Assembly (NCBI GenBank): GCA_017998095.1
Contig: JAGODU010000051.1
Span: 1 to 25,364 of the forward strand
Reading direction: 5' to 3'
Length of the DNA stretch: 25,364 nt
Origin: Prolixibacteraceae bacterium
GTDB taxonomy: Bacteria; Bacteroidota; Bacteroidia; Bacteroidales; Prolixibacteraceae
Shown: in pieces, positions 8,539 through 17,023 of the stretch
Position numbering within the stretch: the first letter of the stretch is position 1
Layout of the letters: each line of letters begins with the position of its first letter
Notes under the pieces: generated by a model
Databases searched by the model: none
What the model was told of the DNA's origin: nothing
Seen by the model: the letters and a program-made list of their open reading frames with translations, nothing else
Position numbers and translations under genes: made by a program

Positions 8539-9294
8539 ATGAATGAAGAAACTTTGCACAGAATGAAACAGATGAAGTTCCTGGGTATGGCCAATGCCTT
8601 CCGGGCAACTATGGAAGCTGACCCAATCGCATCCCTTACCAATGATCAAATGGTATCGTTACTTATTGATGCCGAGTGGGATGATCGGAACAACCGACGC
8701 ATTGAAAGAAGGCTAAGGTTAGCCAGGTTCCGCTACATGGCGAACATGGAACAAATCCTCTTTAACCTGGACCGCAACCTGGATAAAAACCTCGTAATGC
8801 GCCTGGCGGAATGTGGCTTTATCGACAAAGCGGAAAACCTCCTAATCACAGGTAGCACGGGGGTTGGTAAAAGCTACATTGCGTCTGCTCTCGGGAACCA
8901 GGCCTGCACGATGGGTTACCGGGTGATATACGGCAATACCGGCAAATTGATGTCACGACTGAAAATGGGGAAATCGGACGGATCCTATCTTAAAGAAATC
9001 TCCAGGATCGAGAAGCATGATCTGTTGATCCTCGATGACTTTGGGCTGCAACCCTTTGACAATATTACACGTTCCACATTGATGGAGATCATCGAGGATC
9101 GACATGGCAAACGCTCAACCATCATCACATCCCAGTACCCCGTATCCGATTGGCATACCATAATTGGTGAGCAAACGGTAGCCGATGCCATCCTCGATCG
9201 CATCGTTAACAATACGCATCGCATTGATCTAACTGGGCCTTCATTGAGGGAACTGCTATCCGGGAAAAAGAAACAGACAGTTGAATTGGATTAA
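8539..9294 (+). CDS. istB: IS21-family AAA+ transposition helper IstB
   Basis: A DnaC-like AAA+ ATPase that helps IstA select the target and assemble the transpososome. The Walker A motif is GSTGVGKS (105-112, K111) and the Walker B is LLILDDFGLQP (D166-D167). The N-terminal helical region starts MNEETLHRMKQMKFLGMANA, typical of IstB. The ATG at 8539 is chosen; a GTG at 8500 would place the start inside the hairpin and add an atypical leader. The 251-residue length is normal. It follows istA after 75 nt, probably on one transcript. Confidence 0.95.
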   Translation: MNEETLHRMKQMKFLGMANAFRATMEADPIASLTNDQMVSLLIDAEWDDRNNRRIERRLRLARFRYMANMEQILFNLDRNLDKNLVMRLAECGFIDKAENLLITGSTGVGKSYIASALGNQACTMGYRVIYGNTGKLMSRLKMGKSDGSYLKEISRIEKHDLLILDDFGLQPFDNITRSTLMEIIEDRHGKRSTIITSQYPVSDWHTIIGEQTVADAILDRIVNNTHRIDLTGPSLRELLSGKKKQTVELD

Positions 9295-9356
9295 AAAATG
9301 TATCTTTGAAATAAGACTATCAGACAGCAAAATGATCGATTTGAAGAAAAGGAAAA

Positions 9357-9426
9357 GTGACTGGTTAGTTACTTCGGCGTAGGGTGGTCAGTTTAAATCG
9401 GTAGAGACTGATCAGTTTGGTCGGCA
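9357..9426 (-). repeat. IS21 right-end tandem repeats
   Basis: Read on the minus strand, three units of about 23 bp follow one another inward from the tip: GCCGACCAAACTGATCAGTC, then ACCGATTTAAACTGACCACC, then CGCCGAAGTAACTAACCAGT. They are inverted relative to the left-end array and share its (A)AACTGA(C/T)CA core. Confidence 0.75.
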
Positions 9427-9431
9427 AGTCC
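9427..9431. repeat. possible IS21 target-site duplication, right copy
   Basis: AGTCC directly follows the right tip (TCGGCA) and matches 6731-6735. Confidence 0.5.
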
Positions 9432-9457
9432 ACTTTATTGCTGAACTTATAATTACA

Positions 9458-12400
9458 ATGCAATTAAAATCATCATATTTCTTAGAAGGTATTAAATCAC
9501 AGCTTGTTAATCATTTAAAGGGAGAAATTCTTCATTCAAATGAATTTGATTATAATAGCAATTGGGAACGCACACTTGAATCACTTGTTACTGATGAAGC
9601 AAGAAAAAAGAAACTTGAGAATGAACTACTCTCAAAACAAAATCAATTAGAAGGACTAATAAATTGGTTATCTTGGTTTCATGTCAACCGTGAAATTGAA
9701 CTACCTGAAACGCCAAATCCAATTCTTGCAGTTCTAAATAACCTTATTAGCCGAGGCGAGTTTACAAAGCCCTCATTATTTGTTGAAGAAGTTTTTTCGA
9801 AAGCATTTCAAAAAACTACTATACAATTAGATGAAAGTCTGGGCAGTATCAATACAAATTTGCTTGACAAATCACAAGAGTTTTTCAACTCTGTCTGGAC
9901 AACATTGCACATTATTGACACAACCGCACAATGTGATAGCGTTAGCAAAATAAAATTGGGGGACCCGAATTCAACATTTGAACGCTGGATTATCTCTGAT
10001 TTTATCTCAGAACAAACCTCTTTTCTTAGGCAAATACTTCAACAACAACGGACATTGAATTCAATTTGTCTCCCTGAACAGCAAAGAGGGTTTAAAGGAA
10101 ACAGAGTTGATTTCTCTGTGGAGTGCCCATATTATTTTTCAGATGAAGTTGATGAATTTTTCTGGAAAAAGAGTTTTAAAATTAAAAGACGACATGGTTT
10201 AGTTATTGAAATTGACGGATCACCTTACCATGAACTTGGACCTCAAAAAATTCACGATGAAAATCGAGACATTGCGTTAAATTTATCTAAATGGCAAGTC
10301 AAACGTGTGTCCTCTGCAAAAAAAAATGAAGATTCTGAGAAGGCAATCTCAGCTTTACTTAAAACGCCTTTCGTTCAGACAACAAAGATTAATTTTGATA
10401 TATCTAACAGTGAGAGAAGGCTTTTTGCTCAATTAGTCTTATCTCCAATAGCAATTGCTAGAATTCAAAAGACAATTGTAAGGTATCTTATTTCACTAGG
10501 TGATATTATATCTAAGAAAAGCATTTTTAAAATAGCAATTATTGAACGAGATGTTCCTTGTGGATTTATCTCAGTTGATGACTTGAATGAGCTGATAAAA
10601 AATCTATGCCAATTGAAAGGAGTAAATAATCTTCCAAAAATTGAAGCAACGGTTTATAATGACTCTGAATATTCTGGCTCACCACTTCAATTAAGGGAAG
10701 TACTGAAATCATCAACTTTGAATCTTTCAGAAAATGATTTTGATTTAATCATTGACAACTCTATTTTAAGAAGGGAAGGAGTTTTTTTGGACGATTCTTT
10801 ATTCCAGTCAGACAAGACAATTATAATTCGATCAACACATTATACAGAGAATGAAAATGAAAGTATTCTTTGTTCTGATACTATTAAATACAAGAAAATT
10901 GTCAATCCCTTAAATGATGGCACATATGAGGAGTATGCAAAAGAAAAAGAAATATTGACCTATTTTCTTCAAAATATATTTCGCAAGATTGAATTTAGAG
11001 TTGGGCAATTACCAATTCTGAACAGGGCATTACAACTCAAATCTGTAATTGGCTTGCTTCCAACAGGTGGGGGGAAATCATTAACCTACCAATTAGCAGC
11101 ACTGCTTCAACCAGGAATAACACTTGTTGTTGACCCAATAAGATCATTGATGATCGACCAATTTCAAAACCTCTCGAAAACAGGCATCGAAAACTGCAAT
11201 TTTATCAATTCAAATTTGGATACAAATGAAAGAGGCATAAATATTAGTAAGCTCATAAGGGGTGAGATTCAATTCTGTTTTATTTCACCTGAAAGATTAG
11301 TTACCGAAGAATTCAGGCAAACACTTAAAGAATGCGGAGAAAAGGGTAAATACTTTTCTTATTGTGTAATTGATGAGGTCCATTGTGTAAGTGAATGGGG
11401 GCACGATTTCAGAACTCCTTACCTATCGCTGGGAAAAAATGCAAGAAAATATTGTCCATCTTTTAAAAGAAGATTTTTTGAAGATGGTTATAAACTTCCC
11501 CTTTACGGATTGACTGCGACAGCCTCGTTTGATGTATTGGCTGATGTTGAAAGAGAATTGGAAATTTTATCAAGTGAAGTTGATGATACCATTATAAGTT
11601 TTGAAAACACATTACGGGAAGAGATTCAGTATTCAATAATCCAGACAGATATAGACCTAAATACCAATCTGCTTCCATCTCCACAAAGACTGAATGTTTG
11701 GTTAAATCCCAATCTGAAAGGGGCTGGTTTTACAGGTTATATACCACCTCAGATAGATGCTGCTAGTAATGTCGTTGGAGATTTACCATTGAAAACAGAA
11801 ATTGGAAAAAGAAAACAAAATGAAGTGACTGACATTCTGCAAAATAAGTTTCTTCAAAATTGGACATACTTTTCAAACGAAGCCATTCAGAATGAACTTC
11901 TAAATATCTCATTTACAGATTATTTAGATGAGAAACAAAAAGCATCTTTTAAAAATGATGAAACAAATTATATCGCAAAAAAAATATCCAATATAATTCA
12001 TGAAAATGAAATCACTGCTGATAATATTTGGAGTGAAAACAACAATGGTTTTATAATTTTTGCTCCACACAGAACAAGTTACTTCGGAGTAACAGATAAA
12101 TTTAAAAAAGATGCTAAGGGCAATCCCTTTCCTTTAGCAAAACATCATGGAATTTTTGATAACATTCAAGGACAGTTTTCTTCGGGTATTTTTATGGGTT
12201 CAGGGGATGATACAGATGAAAAAACAAATGAAGAAATACAAACTGAGTCATTTAAGCACCAGGAAAAGTTTATCAACAGCGATATTGCTATAATGGTGGC
12301 AACAAAAGCCTTTGGAATGGGAATTGATAAACCCAATATCCGTTCAACTATTCACATTAATATGCCAAGTTCACTTGAAAGTTTTGTTCAGGAATCTGGA

Positions 12401-14458
12401 AGGGCTGGAAGGGATGGAAAGCTAGCAATCAGTTTTCTTTTATTTAATCAGCAGCGCTTTAAATACTTTGCTCCCCAAACTTATAGAAACCTTTATTCAG
12501 GTAACACAAAACATGGCATTGAAAGAAAAAAGGTTCAACTGGCAGATTATACAACCTGTATACAACTAAGACAGATTGCTAATACAAATACTTTAATAGA
12601 CAAGCATCGTTACCTGAGATCAGATTTTGATAGTATCCTGACAAACATAAATAATCCCCTTCTTGATACAAGCAGCCCTCCCAATGAAATATCCCACAGA
12701 GAAAAACTTAAAATTGCAGCTGAAGAACAATGGGTGGATTTTGATATACTTGAATATTTTCATTACAATTCATTTAAAGGTATTAATAAAGAACTTGTAA
12801 TATTAAACGAGTTACTAACCGAAATCTCATTCCCGCATAGAGAAAAGAAAGATGAAATCGCCGAAGAGTTTTCCGAAGAAATTAATCGAAAATCATTGTT
12901 AAAATGGGGAAATGGCAAACATTCAAATAATTTATGGTTAAATTGTGAAGAAACAGGAAGAGGATATGGATTTATTAATACCAATGATTTTTCCGTTCAT
13001 TTTTATATTGATGGAGGCTTTGAAAAAGGTGAAGCACTTCAAATATTAAATCAATTAAAGGAATTCATCTTACAGCACCCAGATTTCGCTAAACTTACAA
13101 CAAACCACCAAAGATGTGATTTACTGAAGTCAATGGTTTTAAAAGGAAGTTGTGAAGGACTAATTCATGCTTTAGAAGCAGGTGAAACAGAGCTTGACTT
13201 TGGATTAATTAATCGCTTTTATCAAACTAAAGATATCAGAGGAAATTTTATTCCTGAAACCCCATGGTTAAATCAAATAACCGCAATACTAAGAAAAAAA
13301 TTCGCTGAAATAGACCAATTATCAGATTCATTAATAGTTGACAAGTTTCTCAATAATATATTTTTCCCAAATCAAACCTCCGATCCTATATCATCTGTTG
13401 AAGATTTATGGAATAACATTGAGAAATTCTATCAAACATTACCTGCTCCATTTGGACCAAATTATGATTTGACTCTACTGCATACACCTGACAGAGAGTC
13501 CGCTTTGGAAAAAGGATTTTATTGTGACAGAAATAGCTCTGATACTTTAAAAGCCATCTATAGATTAATGTCCATTGGCATAGTAAACGATTATGAAATT
13601 GACTATAGAAGAAGGACTGTATTACTGAAGTTTTCATCAGACGGTATTCCACAAATTTATAAATCAAATCTGAAAGAATTTTTCAAGAGATATTTCTCAG
13701 AAGTTCAATCTCAGAATAGGATTAACCAGTTAAATATTGAAAATGAAAATGACATAAATGAAACAATCACAAAATGTTTGAAAGCTCTGATTGAATTTGT
13801 TTATGAAGAAACTGAGGAAAAAAGATTCCAAGGTATAAAGGAAATGGTTGAAGCAGTTCAACAAGGGTTACCCCGACCGAATGAATCTCCAATTGAAGGT
13901 AATAAAAGATTTAAGGAGGAGATTTACTATTACTTCAATGCCAAATATGCAAGAAAATATGTTTTACCAACTGGTGAAGCAGCTTCATTAGTTGCAGATA
14001 CTGAAATAGGAAAAATTTCGAATTTTAACATTTGTGAAAAATATTTTCGTGTGCTAAGGGAGGACAGAGGGGCTTATCTTTCGAACCTTAAACATCTTCG
14101 TGGCTCAACACAGAAAATTTTAAGAGCTGTAAATCAGAATAATGCTTGCTTGAAAATCCTAAAAGCATTTTCCCTTTACCAATTAAGCCAGACACAAACA
14201 TATTTCATTGATGAAGTGATAAATCCAGTTGATGGGTTATTTGTTAACGGTTTTGTGTCTTTATTTCAAGAATCAAATTGGAAATTATCTGAATTGCAAA
14301 TTGCACTTGACAAATTAGAAATTGAGTGTAACAGATATTATCCCGAACATAGATTTAAGAACGAATGGTTAGCATGTAGAGAATCAATCTATCTTAAACA
14401 CCACAATTGGTGGCTTTCAAATTTTATTAACAGAATTACTCCAGTAGAAAATGCCTGA
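9458..14458 (+). CDS. PD-(D/E)XK (Vsr/DUF559-like) nuclease fused to RecQ-type helicase
   Basis: 1666 residues, cytoplasmic. Residues ~1-200 are helical and unrecognised. Residues ~210-290 are Vsr/DUF559-like: VDF (D218), VIEIDG (E251, D253), YHE (H258), then ENRDIALNLSKWQVKRV. A RecQ-family SF2 core follows: PTGGGKS Walker A (K540), DEVH box (639-642) within CVSEWGHDFR, LTATAS (~686), then ATKAFGMGIDKPN and SFVQESGRAGRDGK (Q978, R982, R985). Between the two RecA lobes is an unusually long ~200-residue stretch, including the block around FAPHRTSYFGVT. The last ~650 residues have no domain I can name and no clear RQC zinc cysteine set. RecQ proteins are normally 500-700 residues, so this is a large fusion. 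The ATG is 27 nt after the IS. It overlaps the next gene by 8 nt, implying a shared complex. A defence role is inferred from architecture and neighbourhood; repair or recombination is possible. Confidence 0.88.
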   Translation: MQLKSSYFLEGIKSQLVNHLKGEILHSNEFDYNSNWERTLESLVTDEARKKKLENELLSKQNQLEGLINWLSWFHVNREIELPETPNPILAVLNNLISRGEFTKPSLFVEEVFSKAFQKTTIQLDESLGSINTNLLDKSQEFFNSVWTTLHIIDTTAQCDSVSKIKLGDPNSTFERWIISDFISEQTSFLRQILQQQRTLNSICLPEQQRGFKGNRVDFSVECPYYFSDEVDEFFWKKSFKIKRRHGLVIEIDGSPYHELGPQKIHDENRDIALNLSKWQVKRVSSAKKNEDSEKAISALLKTPFVQTTKINFDISNSERRLFAQLVLSPIAIARIQKTIVRYLISLGDIISKKSIFKIAIIERDVPCGFISVDDLNELIKNLCQLKGVNNLPKIEATVYNDSEYSGSPLQLREVLKSSTLNLSENDFDLIIDNSILRREGVFLDDSLFQSDKTIIIRSTHYTENENESILCSDTIKYKKIVNPLNDGTYEEYAKEKEILTYFLQNIFRKIEFRVGQLPILNRALQLKSVIGLLPTGGGKSLTYQLAALLQPGITLVVDPIRSLMIDQFQNLSKTGIENCNFINSNLDTNERGINISKLIRGEIQFCFISPERLVTEEFRQTLKECGEKGKYFSYCVIDEVHCVSEWGHDFRTPYLSLGKNARKYCPSFKRRFFEDGYKLPLYGLTATASFDVLADVERELEILSSEVDDTIISFENTLREEIQYSIIQTDIDLNTNLLPSPQRLNVWLNPNLKGAGFTGYIPPQIDAASNVVGDLPLKTEIGKRKQNEVTDILQNKFLQNWTYFSNEAIQNELLNISFTDYLDEKQKASFKNDETNYIAKKISNIIHENEITADNIWSENNNGFIIFAPHRTSYFGVTDKFKKDAKGNPFPLAKHHGIFDNIQGQFSSGIFMGSGDDTDEKTNEEIQTESFKHQEKFINSDIAIMVATKAFGMGIDKPNIRSTIHINMPSSLESFVQESGRAGRDGKLAISFLLFNQQRFKYFAPQTYRNLYSGNTKHGIERKKVQLADYTTCIQLRQIANTNTLIDKHRYLRSDFDSILTNINNPLLDTSSPPNEISHREKLKIAAEEQWVDFDILEYFHYNSFKGINKELVILNELLTEISFPHREKKDEIAEEFSEEINRKSLLKWGNGKHSNNLWLNCEETGRGYGFINTNDFSVHFYIDGGFEKGEALQILNQLKEFILQHPDFAKLTTNHQRCDLLKSMVLKGSCEGLIHALEAGETELDFGLINRFYQTKDIRGNFIPETPWLNQITAILRKKFAEIDQLSDSLIVDKFLNNIFFPNQTSDPISSVEDLWNNIEKFYQTLPAPFGPNYDLTLLHTPDRESALEKGFYCDRNSSDTLKAIYRLMSIGIVNDYEIDYRRRTVLLKFSSDGIPQIYKSNLKEFFKRYFSEVQSQNRINQLNIENENDINETITKCLKALIEFVYEETEEKRFQGIKEMVEAVQQGLPRPNESPIEGNKRFKEEIYYYFNAKYARKYVLPTGEAASLVADTEIGKISNFNICEKYFRVLREDRGAYLSNLKHLRGSTQKILRAVNQNNACLKILKAFSLYQLSQTQTYFIDEVINPVDGLFVNGFVSLFQESNWKLSELQIALDKLEIECNRYYPEHRFKNEWLACRESIYLKHHNWWLSNFINRITPVENA

Positions 14459-15065
14459 ACTTGAAGACATCCAAAGACAAATCCATGGTGAAATTTCCTC
14501 ATTACAGGAAAACCTTAAATCATTGAACACTATTCGGCTTGAATTTGAACAAGCCAAAAACCTTGTAAAAGAACATATCACCAAGGTTGATGAATACATT
14601 CGAAGTATTCAGACTCATTCCACGAACTTGCAGAATTTACTATCAAAATATGCCGATGAAATAAAAGAACATACTATTCAAGAAATAAACCGCGCAATTT
14701 CGTCACTTGAAGCAGTTTCAAATGAAATAATAAGAACAGTTAATTCTTTAAAGGAAGAAATTAAAAATCTCTTACAAACAAACAAGGAGCTTATTCAAGA
14801 AGCAAAAGAACTTTTTAAGCAGATTGATGAAATTAATTTACCTAAACGGTTTGATGAACTTGAAAAGAGTTTATATGATATTAACGAAAAAATTACTCGA
14901 CTTGAAAATAAAGTTGAGGCGTATTTTAAATCAATTAAAGCAGAGATTGATGATATTCACAGAAGTAACTCTAGGTTAAAAAAACAAAATAAACTATTAC
15001 TATATTTCTTAATCGGAATAAGTGTTATTGCTATAATGACACTTATTATTTTAATAATGAAATAA
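14451..15065 (+). CDS. coiled-coil protein with C-terminal membrane anchor
   Basis: 204 residues. Residues ~1-180 are almost continuous heptad-rich helix (for example EINRAISSLEAVSNEIIRTV and EKSLYDINEKITRLENKVEA). Residues ~181-203 form one hydrophobic span (LLLYFLIGISVIAIMTLIIL) ending in K. There is no signal peptide, so the expected topology is a cytoplasmic coiled coil held to the inner membrane by its tail. The ATG lies inside the last codons of the nuclease-helicase gene (8-nt overlap, different frame), so translation is coupled and the products probably act together. The family is unrecognised. Such a partner could tether the nuclease-helicase to the membrane, oligomerise as a sensor, or act as a membrane effector; the sequence does not choose between these. 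Confidence 0.85.
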   Translation: MPELEDIQRQIHGEISSLQENLKSLNTIRLEFEQAKNLVKEHITKVDEYIRSIQTHSTNLQNLLSKYADEIKEHTIQEINRAISSLEAVSNEIIRTVNSLKEEIKNLLQTNKELIQEAKELFKQIDEINLPKRFDELEKSLYDINEKITRLENKVEAYFKSIKAEIDDIHRSNSRLKKQNKLLLYFLIGISVIAIMTLIILIMK

Positions 15066-15259
15066 TTGACAGCCTGCTAAGCATATATGCCTTTGCATGT
15101 TTCACGATCCTTTCAGGAAAATCCGCTGACCAAAGCTATATGATAACGGATAAGATTGACCTCCCGATAGCAGAGTTAATCACTTGGTAAATTAACAAAA
15201 ATGAAGATGTTTCAATACCCAACCGGATGGGGTCAACGTTACCGGCTTTTACACTCAAT

Positions 15260-16429
15260 TTAACTTAACATTAAGAGACTGTCTACCATACTCTCGTCCA
15301 GATAAGGATAAAAGACTTTTCCCCATAATGATTTATTGCTTGTCATATGTTCCCAAATCCATTTTTCGTGAAACTCTTCTATTATCTCAAGAGACCATGG
15401 GACATATGTTGCACAGCTTAAGTCAGGCCAATACCAAAAGTCTTCGAATTTCTTTATTAAATCCAATGACCATGGTAAATTGGTGTTAGTCGTTAATCCT
15501 GAAGTGATTGATAAAAAACCTTTTGGAGTAAGTTCTTCATGACCCCACTCCCATCTATCTTTGAATCTTTCAATTAAATCTATTGACCATGGAAGGCTTG
15601 CACAAAGACTTAGATGATCCCAGTCCCAATAATCCTTATATTTTTCAAGTAGATCTAAAGACCAAGGCACTCGGTCTTCATAGCTCATTTTATGCCAATC
15701 TGGATTTTTCAATACATGGTTTAATTCTTTAGCAGAATATTTACCCTTTATAACTTTGGGTTCAGATTTATAATCCCAGTTAATATCTAACCATAATTCA
15801 CAATTTTTTTCCTTATAGGTTTCAAAATTAAAGCTGGATTGATACTTGGTAATTAAATCATTGGTCCAGTTAACTGCTCTATTTCCACATAATATATCCC
15901 AGTTCCAGTATGAAGAAAGGCTTTCAATAAGCTCTTCAGTAAAATTTAAAAATTCATTTCCACTTATGTAATCCCAATAAAGTCTGTCAGAGAATTCTTT
16001 AAGTATTTCGGGGTACTTATTTAACAATTCAGTATTTCCTGATATCATCCCCCAATCGATTCTCTCCTGATATTTTTTAAGGATATTGAAGGACCACTTT
16101 ACTGATTTATTTTCAGCCAAGCAACAATCCCAAATGTTTTCTTCTTTTGTCCAATGCCATCTATTCGCATACTTGATTATTAAAGTATCAGACCATGGGA
16201 TGCGTTCATTTCCACTCAAAGTTTCCCAATCCCAATAATTCTCATATTTAGCTATCAGCTTAACCGACCATTTAAGATATTCACTACTACTGAGTAACTT
16301 CCAATCAAGGTGATCCTTATATTTTTCAATAATATTTTCTGAGAGTGGGTATTCAAGACAGATATGATTAAAGAAGAAACTTAAATTCTCTTGCAAAAAA
16401 GTAACTATTCTTTCTTTTTGTGAGTTCAT
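15260..16429 (-). CDS. Trp-rich ~25-residue tandem-repeat protein
   Basis: 389 residues from an ATG at 16427-16429, with no signal peptide or membrane span. Nearly the whole protein is a repeat with the consensus S.N..(L/V)PWS.(D/E)LI.K(F/Y).D.W.W..L. Good copies include SGNERIPWSDTLIIKYANRW, EDRVPWSLDLLEKYKDYWDW and TYVPWSLEIIEEFHEKWIWE. About ten copies can be counted. The array is interrupted near the middle by a less regular stretch (around YKEKNCELWLDINWDYKSEP). Each unit looks like a short helix (LDLIEKF..) between Trp-rich turns, so a solenoid-like binding scaffold is likely. I do not know a named function. It points away from the helicase pair and is probably separately expressed. Confidence 0.85.
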   Translation of the reverse strand: MNSQKERIVTFLQENLSFFFNHICLEYPLSENIIEKYKDHLDWKLLSSSEYLKWSVKLIAKYENYWDWETLSGNERIPWSDTLIIKYANRWHWTKEENIWDCCLAENKSVKWSFNILKKYQERIDWGMISGNTELLNKYPEILKEFSDRLYWDYISGNEFLNFTEELIESLSSYWNWDILCGNRAVNWTNDLITKYQSSFNFETYKEKNCELWLDINWDYKSEPKVIKGKYSAKELNHVLKNPDWHKMSYEDRVPWSLDLLEKYKDYWDWDHLSLCASLPWSIDLIERFKDRWEWGHEELTPKGFLSITSGLTTNTNLPWSLDLIKKFEDFWYWPDLSCATYVPWSLEIIEEFHEKWIWEHMTSNKSLWGKVFYPYLDESMVDSLLMLS

Positions 16430-16795
16430 TCTTCCATCATTCTCACCAAAATTAATGAATATATGGAAATTCCTTTGAATTTGAGCACCCTATTCCCGAT
16501 TCAATAGAACAGTCCAATTGAATCCGGAATGATATATCCAATATAGTCTGATATTTGGTGCTCATTCCGATCGGATTTTACAACCTTGTCTTTCAATCAA
16601 AAATCTGTAGCAAAGTCCCCAAATTGGCATCAAATCTGGTGTTTCAGAAAATAAAAATCATACTTTTGGCCCCATTTTCTTAACCTGAAATTTTGTTTTC
16701 AGGCTTTTTTTCGATATATTTTATTTGAACCCTGATAAGGGCGATAAAAGATAAAAATATTGAATTAAACATTGAAAACAGAAAACACATATTAC
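16430..16795. other. 366-bp non-coding region between divergent genes
   Basis: It separates the divergent repeat-protein and excisionase-like genes and must contain both promoters. I see an inverted pair CGGAATGA (16525-16532) / TCATTCCG (16562-16569) and the hairpin with T-run at 16684-16711. No tRNA gene or convincing ORF is visible. As the upstream region of an integrase operon it could also hold an att or Xis-binding site, but no matching att copy was found in the window. Confidence 0.5.
16684..16711 (+). terminator. intrinsic-terminator-like hairpin upstream of the excisionase gene
   Basis: CCTGAAA (16684-16690) pairs with TTTCAGG (16697-16703) around a T-rich loop, then C and seven T residues follow. 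The polarity is plus. The nearest plus-strand gene upstream ends at 15065, and the next gene starts about 85 nt downstream. It could end a long or unseen transcript or act as a leader attenuator for the xis-int operon. Confidence 0.6.
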
Positions 16796-17023
16796 ATGAA
16801 TGTCGCAATGGTTTCCGAGTATCTGCATGTTGCCAAATCAACGATCTATAAGTGGGTGGAATCTGGATTCATTCCTCATAAGAAGCTCCGTAAAAAGGTT
16901 CTTTTTATCAAAAAAGACATAGATCAATGGGTAGAGAATGGAGGGGTGCATAAAATTGAACTGCCAGAGCTACCAAAATCAATTAAAAGTAAGTACGATG
17001 GCGAAATTTCACTTAGAGCTTGA
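16796..17023 (+). CDS. excisionase-like helix-turn-helix DNA-binding protein
   Basis: 75 residues with one winged-HTH of the MerR/AlpA/excisionase kind (HTH_17): AMVSEYLHVAKSTIYKWVES, then GFIPHKKLRKKVLFIKKDID and QWVENGG. Proteins like this bind the ends of integrated elements or steer the neighbouring recombinase between integration and excision. The ATG at 16796 is preferred; a TTG at 16772 would add eight residues (MKTENTYY), which would still fit the family. Its 3' end overlaps the recombinase gene by 26 nt, so the two are cotranslated. A transcriptional regulator of the integrase is the alternative. Confidence 0.85.
   Translation: MNVAMVSEYLHVAKSTIYKWVESGFIPHKKLRKKVLFIKKDIDQWVENGGVHKIELPELPKSIKSKYDGEISLRA

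Larger units (their letters stand above)
6736..9426 (+). mobile_element. complete IS21-family insertion sequence
   Basis: About 2.7 kb holding istA and istB in the same orientation. Related ends are in inverted orientation: the left begins TCGCCAGAGTAAACTGACC, and the reverse complement of the right begins TGCCGACCAAACTGATC. Each end carries several tandem ~24-bp copies of a GCCGGAGCAAACTGACCACC-like unit, which is typical of IS21 transposase binding sites. AGTCC flanks both tips. Both genes are intact, so the element is probably active or was recently. By eye its GC is clearly higher than the AT-rich neighbours, suggesting a separate origin. It sits between the truncated methyltransferase and the nuclease-helicase gene. 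Confidence 0.9.

Noticed and set aside
15200..15262. Tiny plus-strand ORF MKMFQYPTGWGQRYRLLHSI
   Set aside because: Twenty codons with no recognisable context, close to the end of an opposite-strand gene; chance cannot be excluded.
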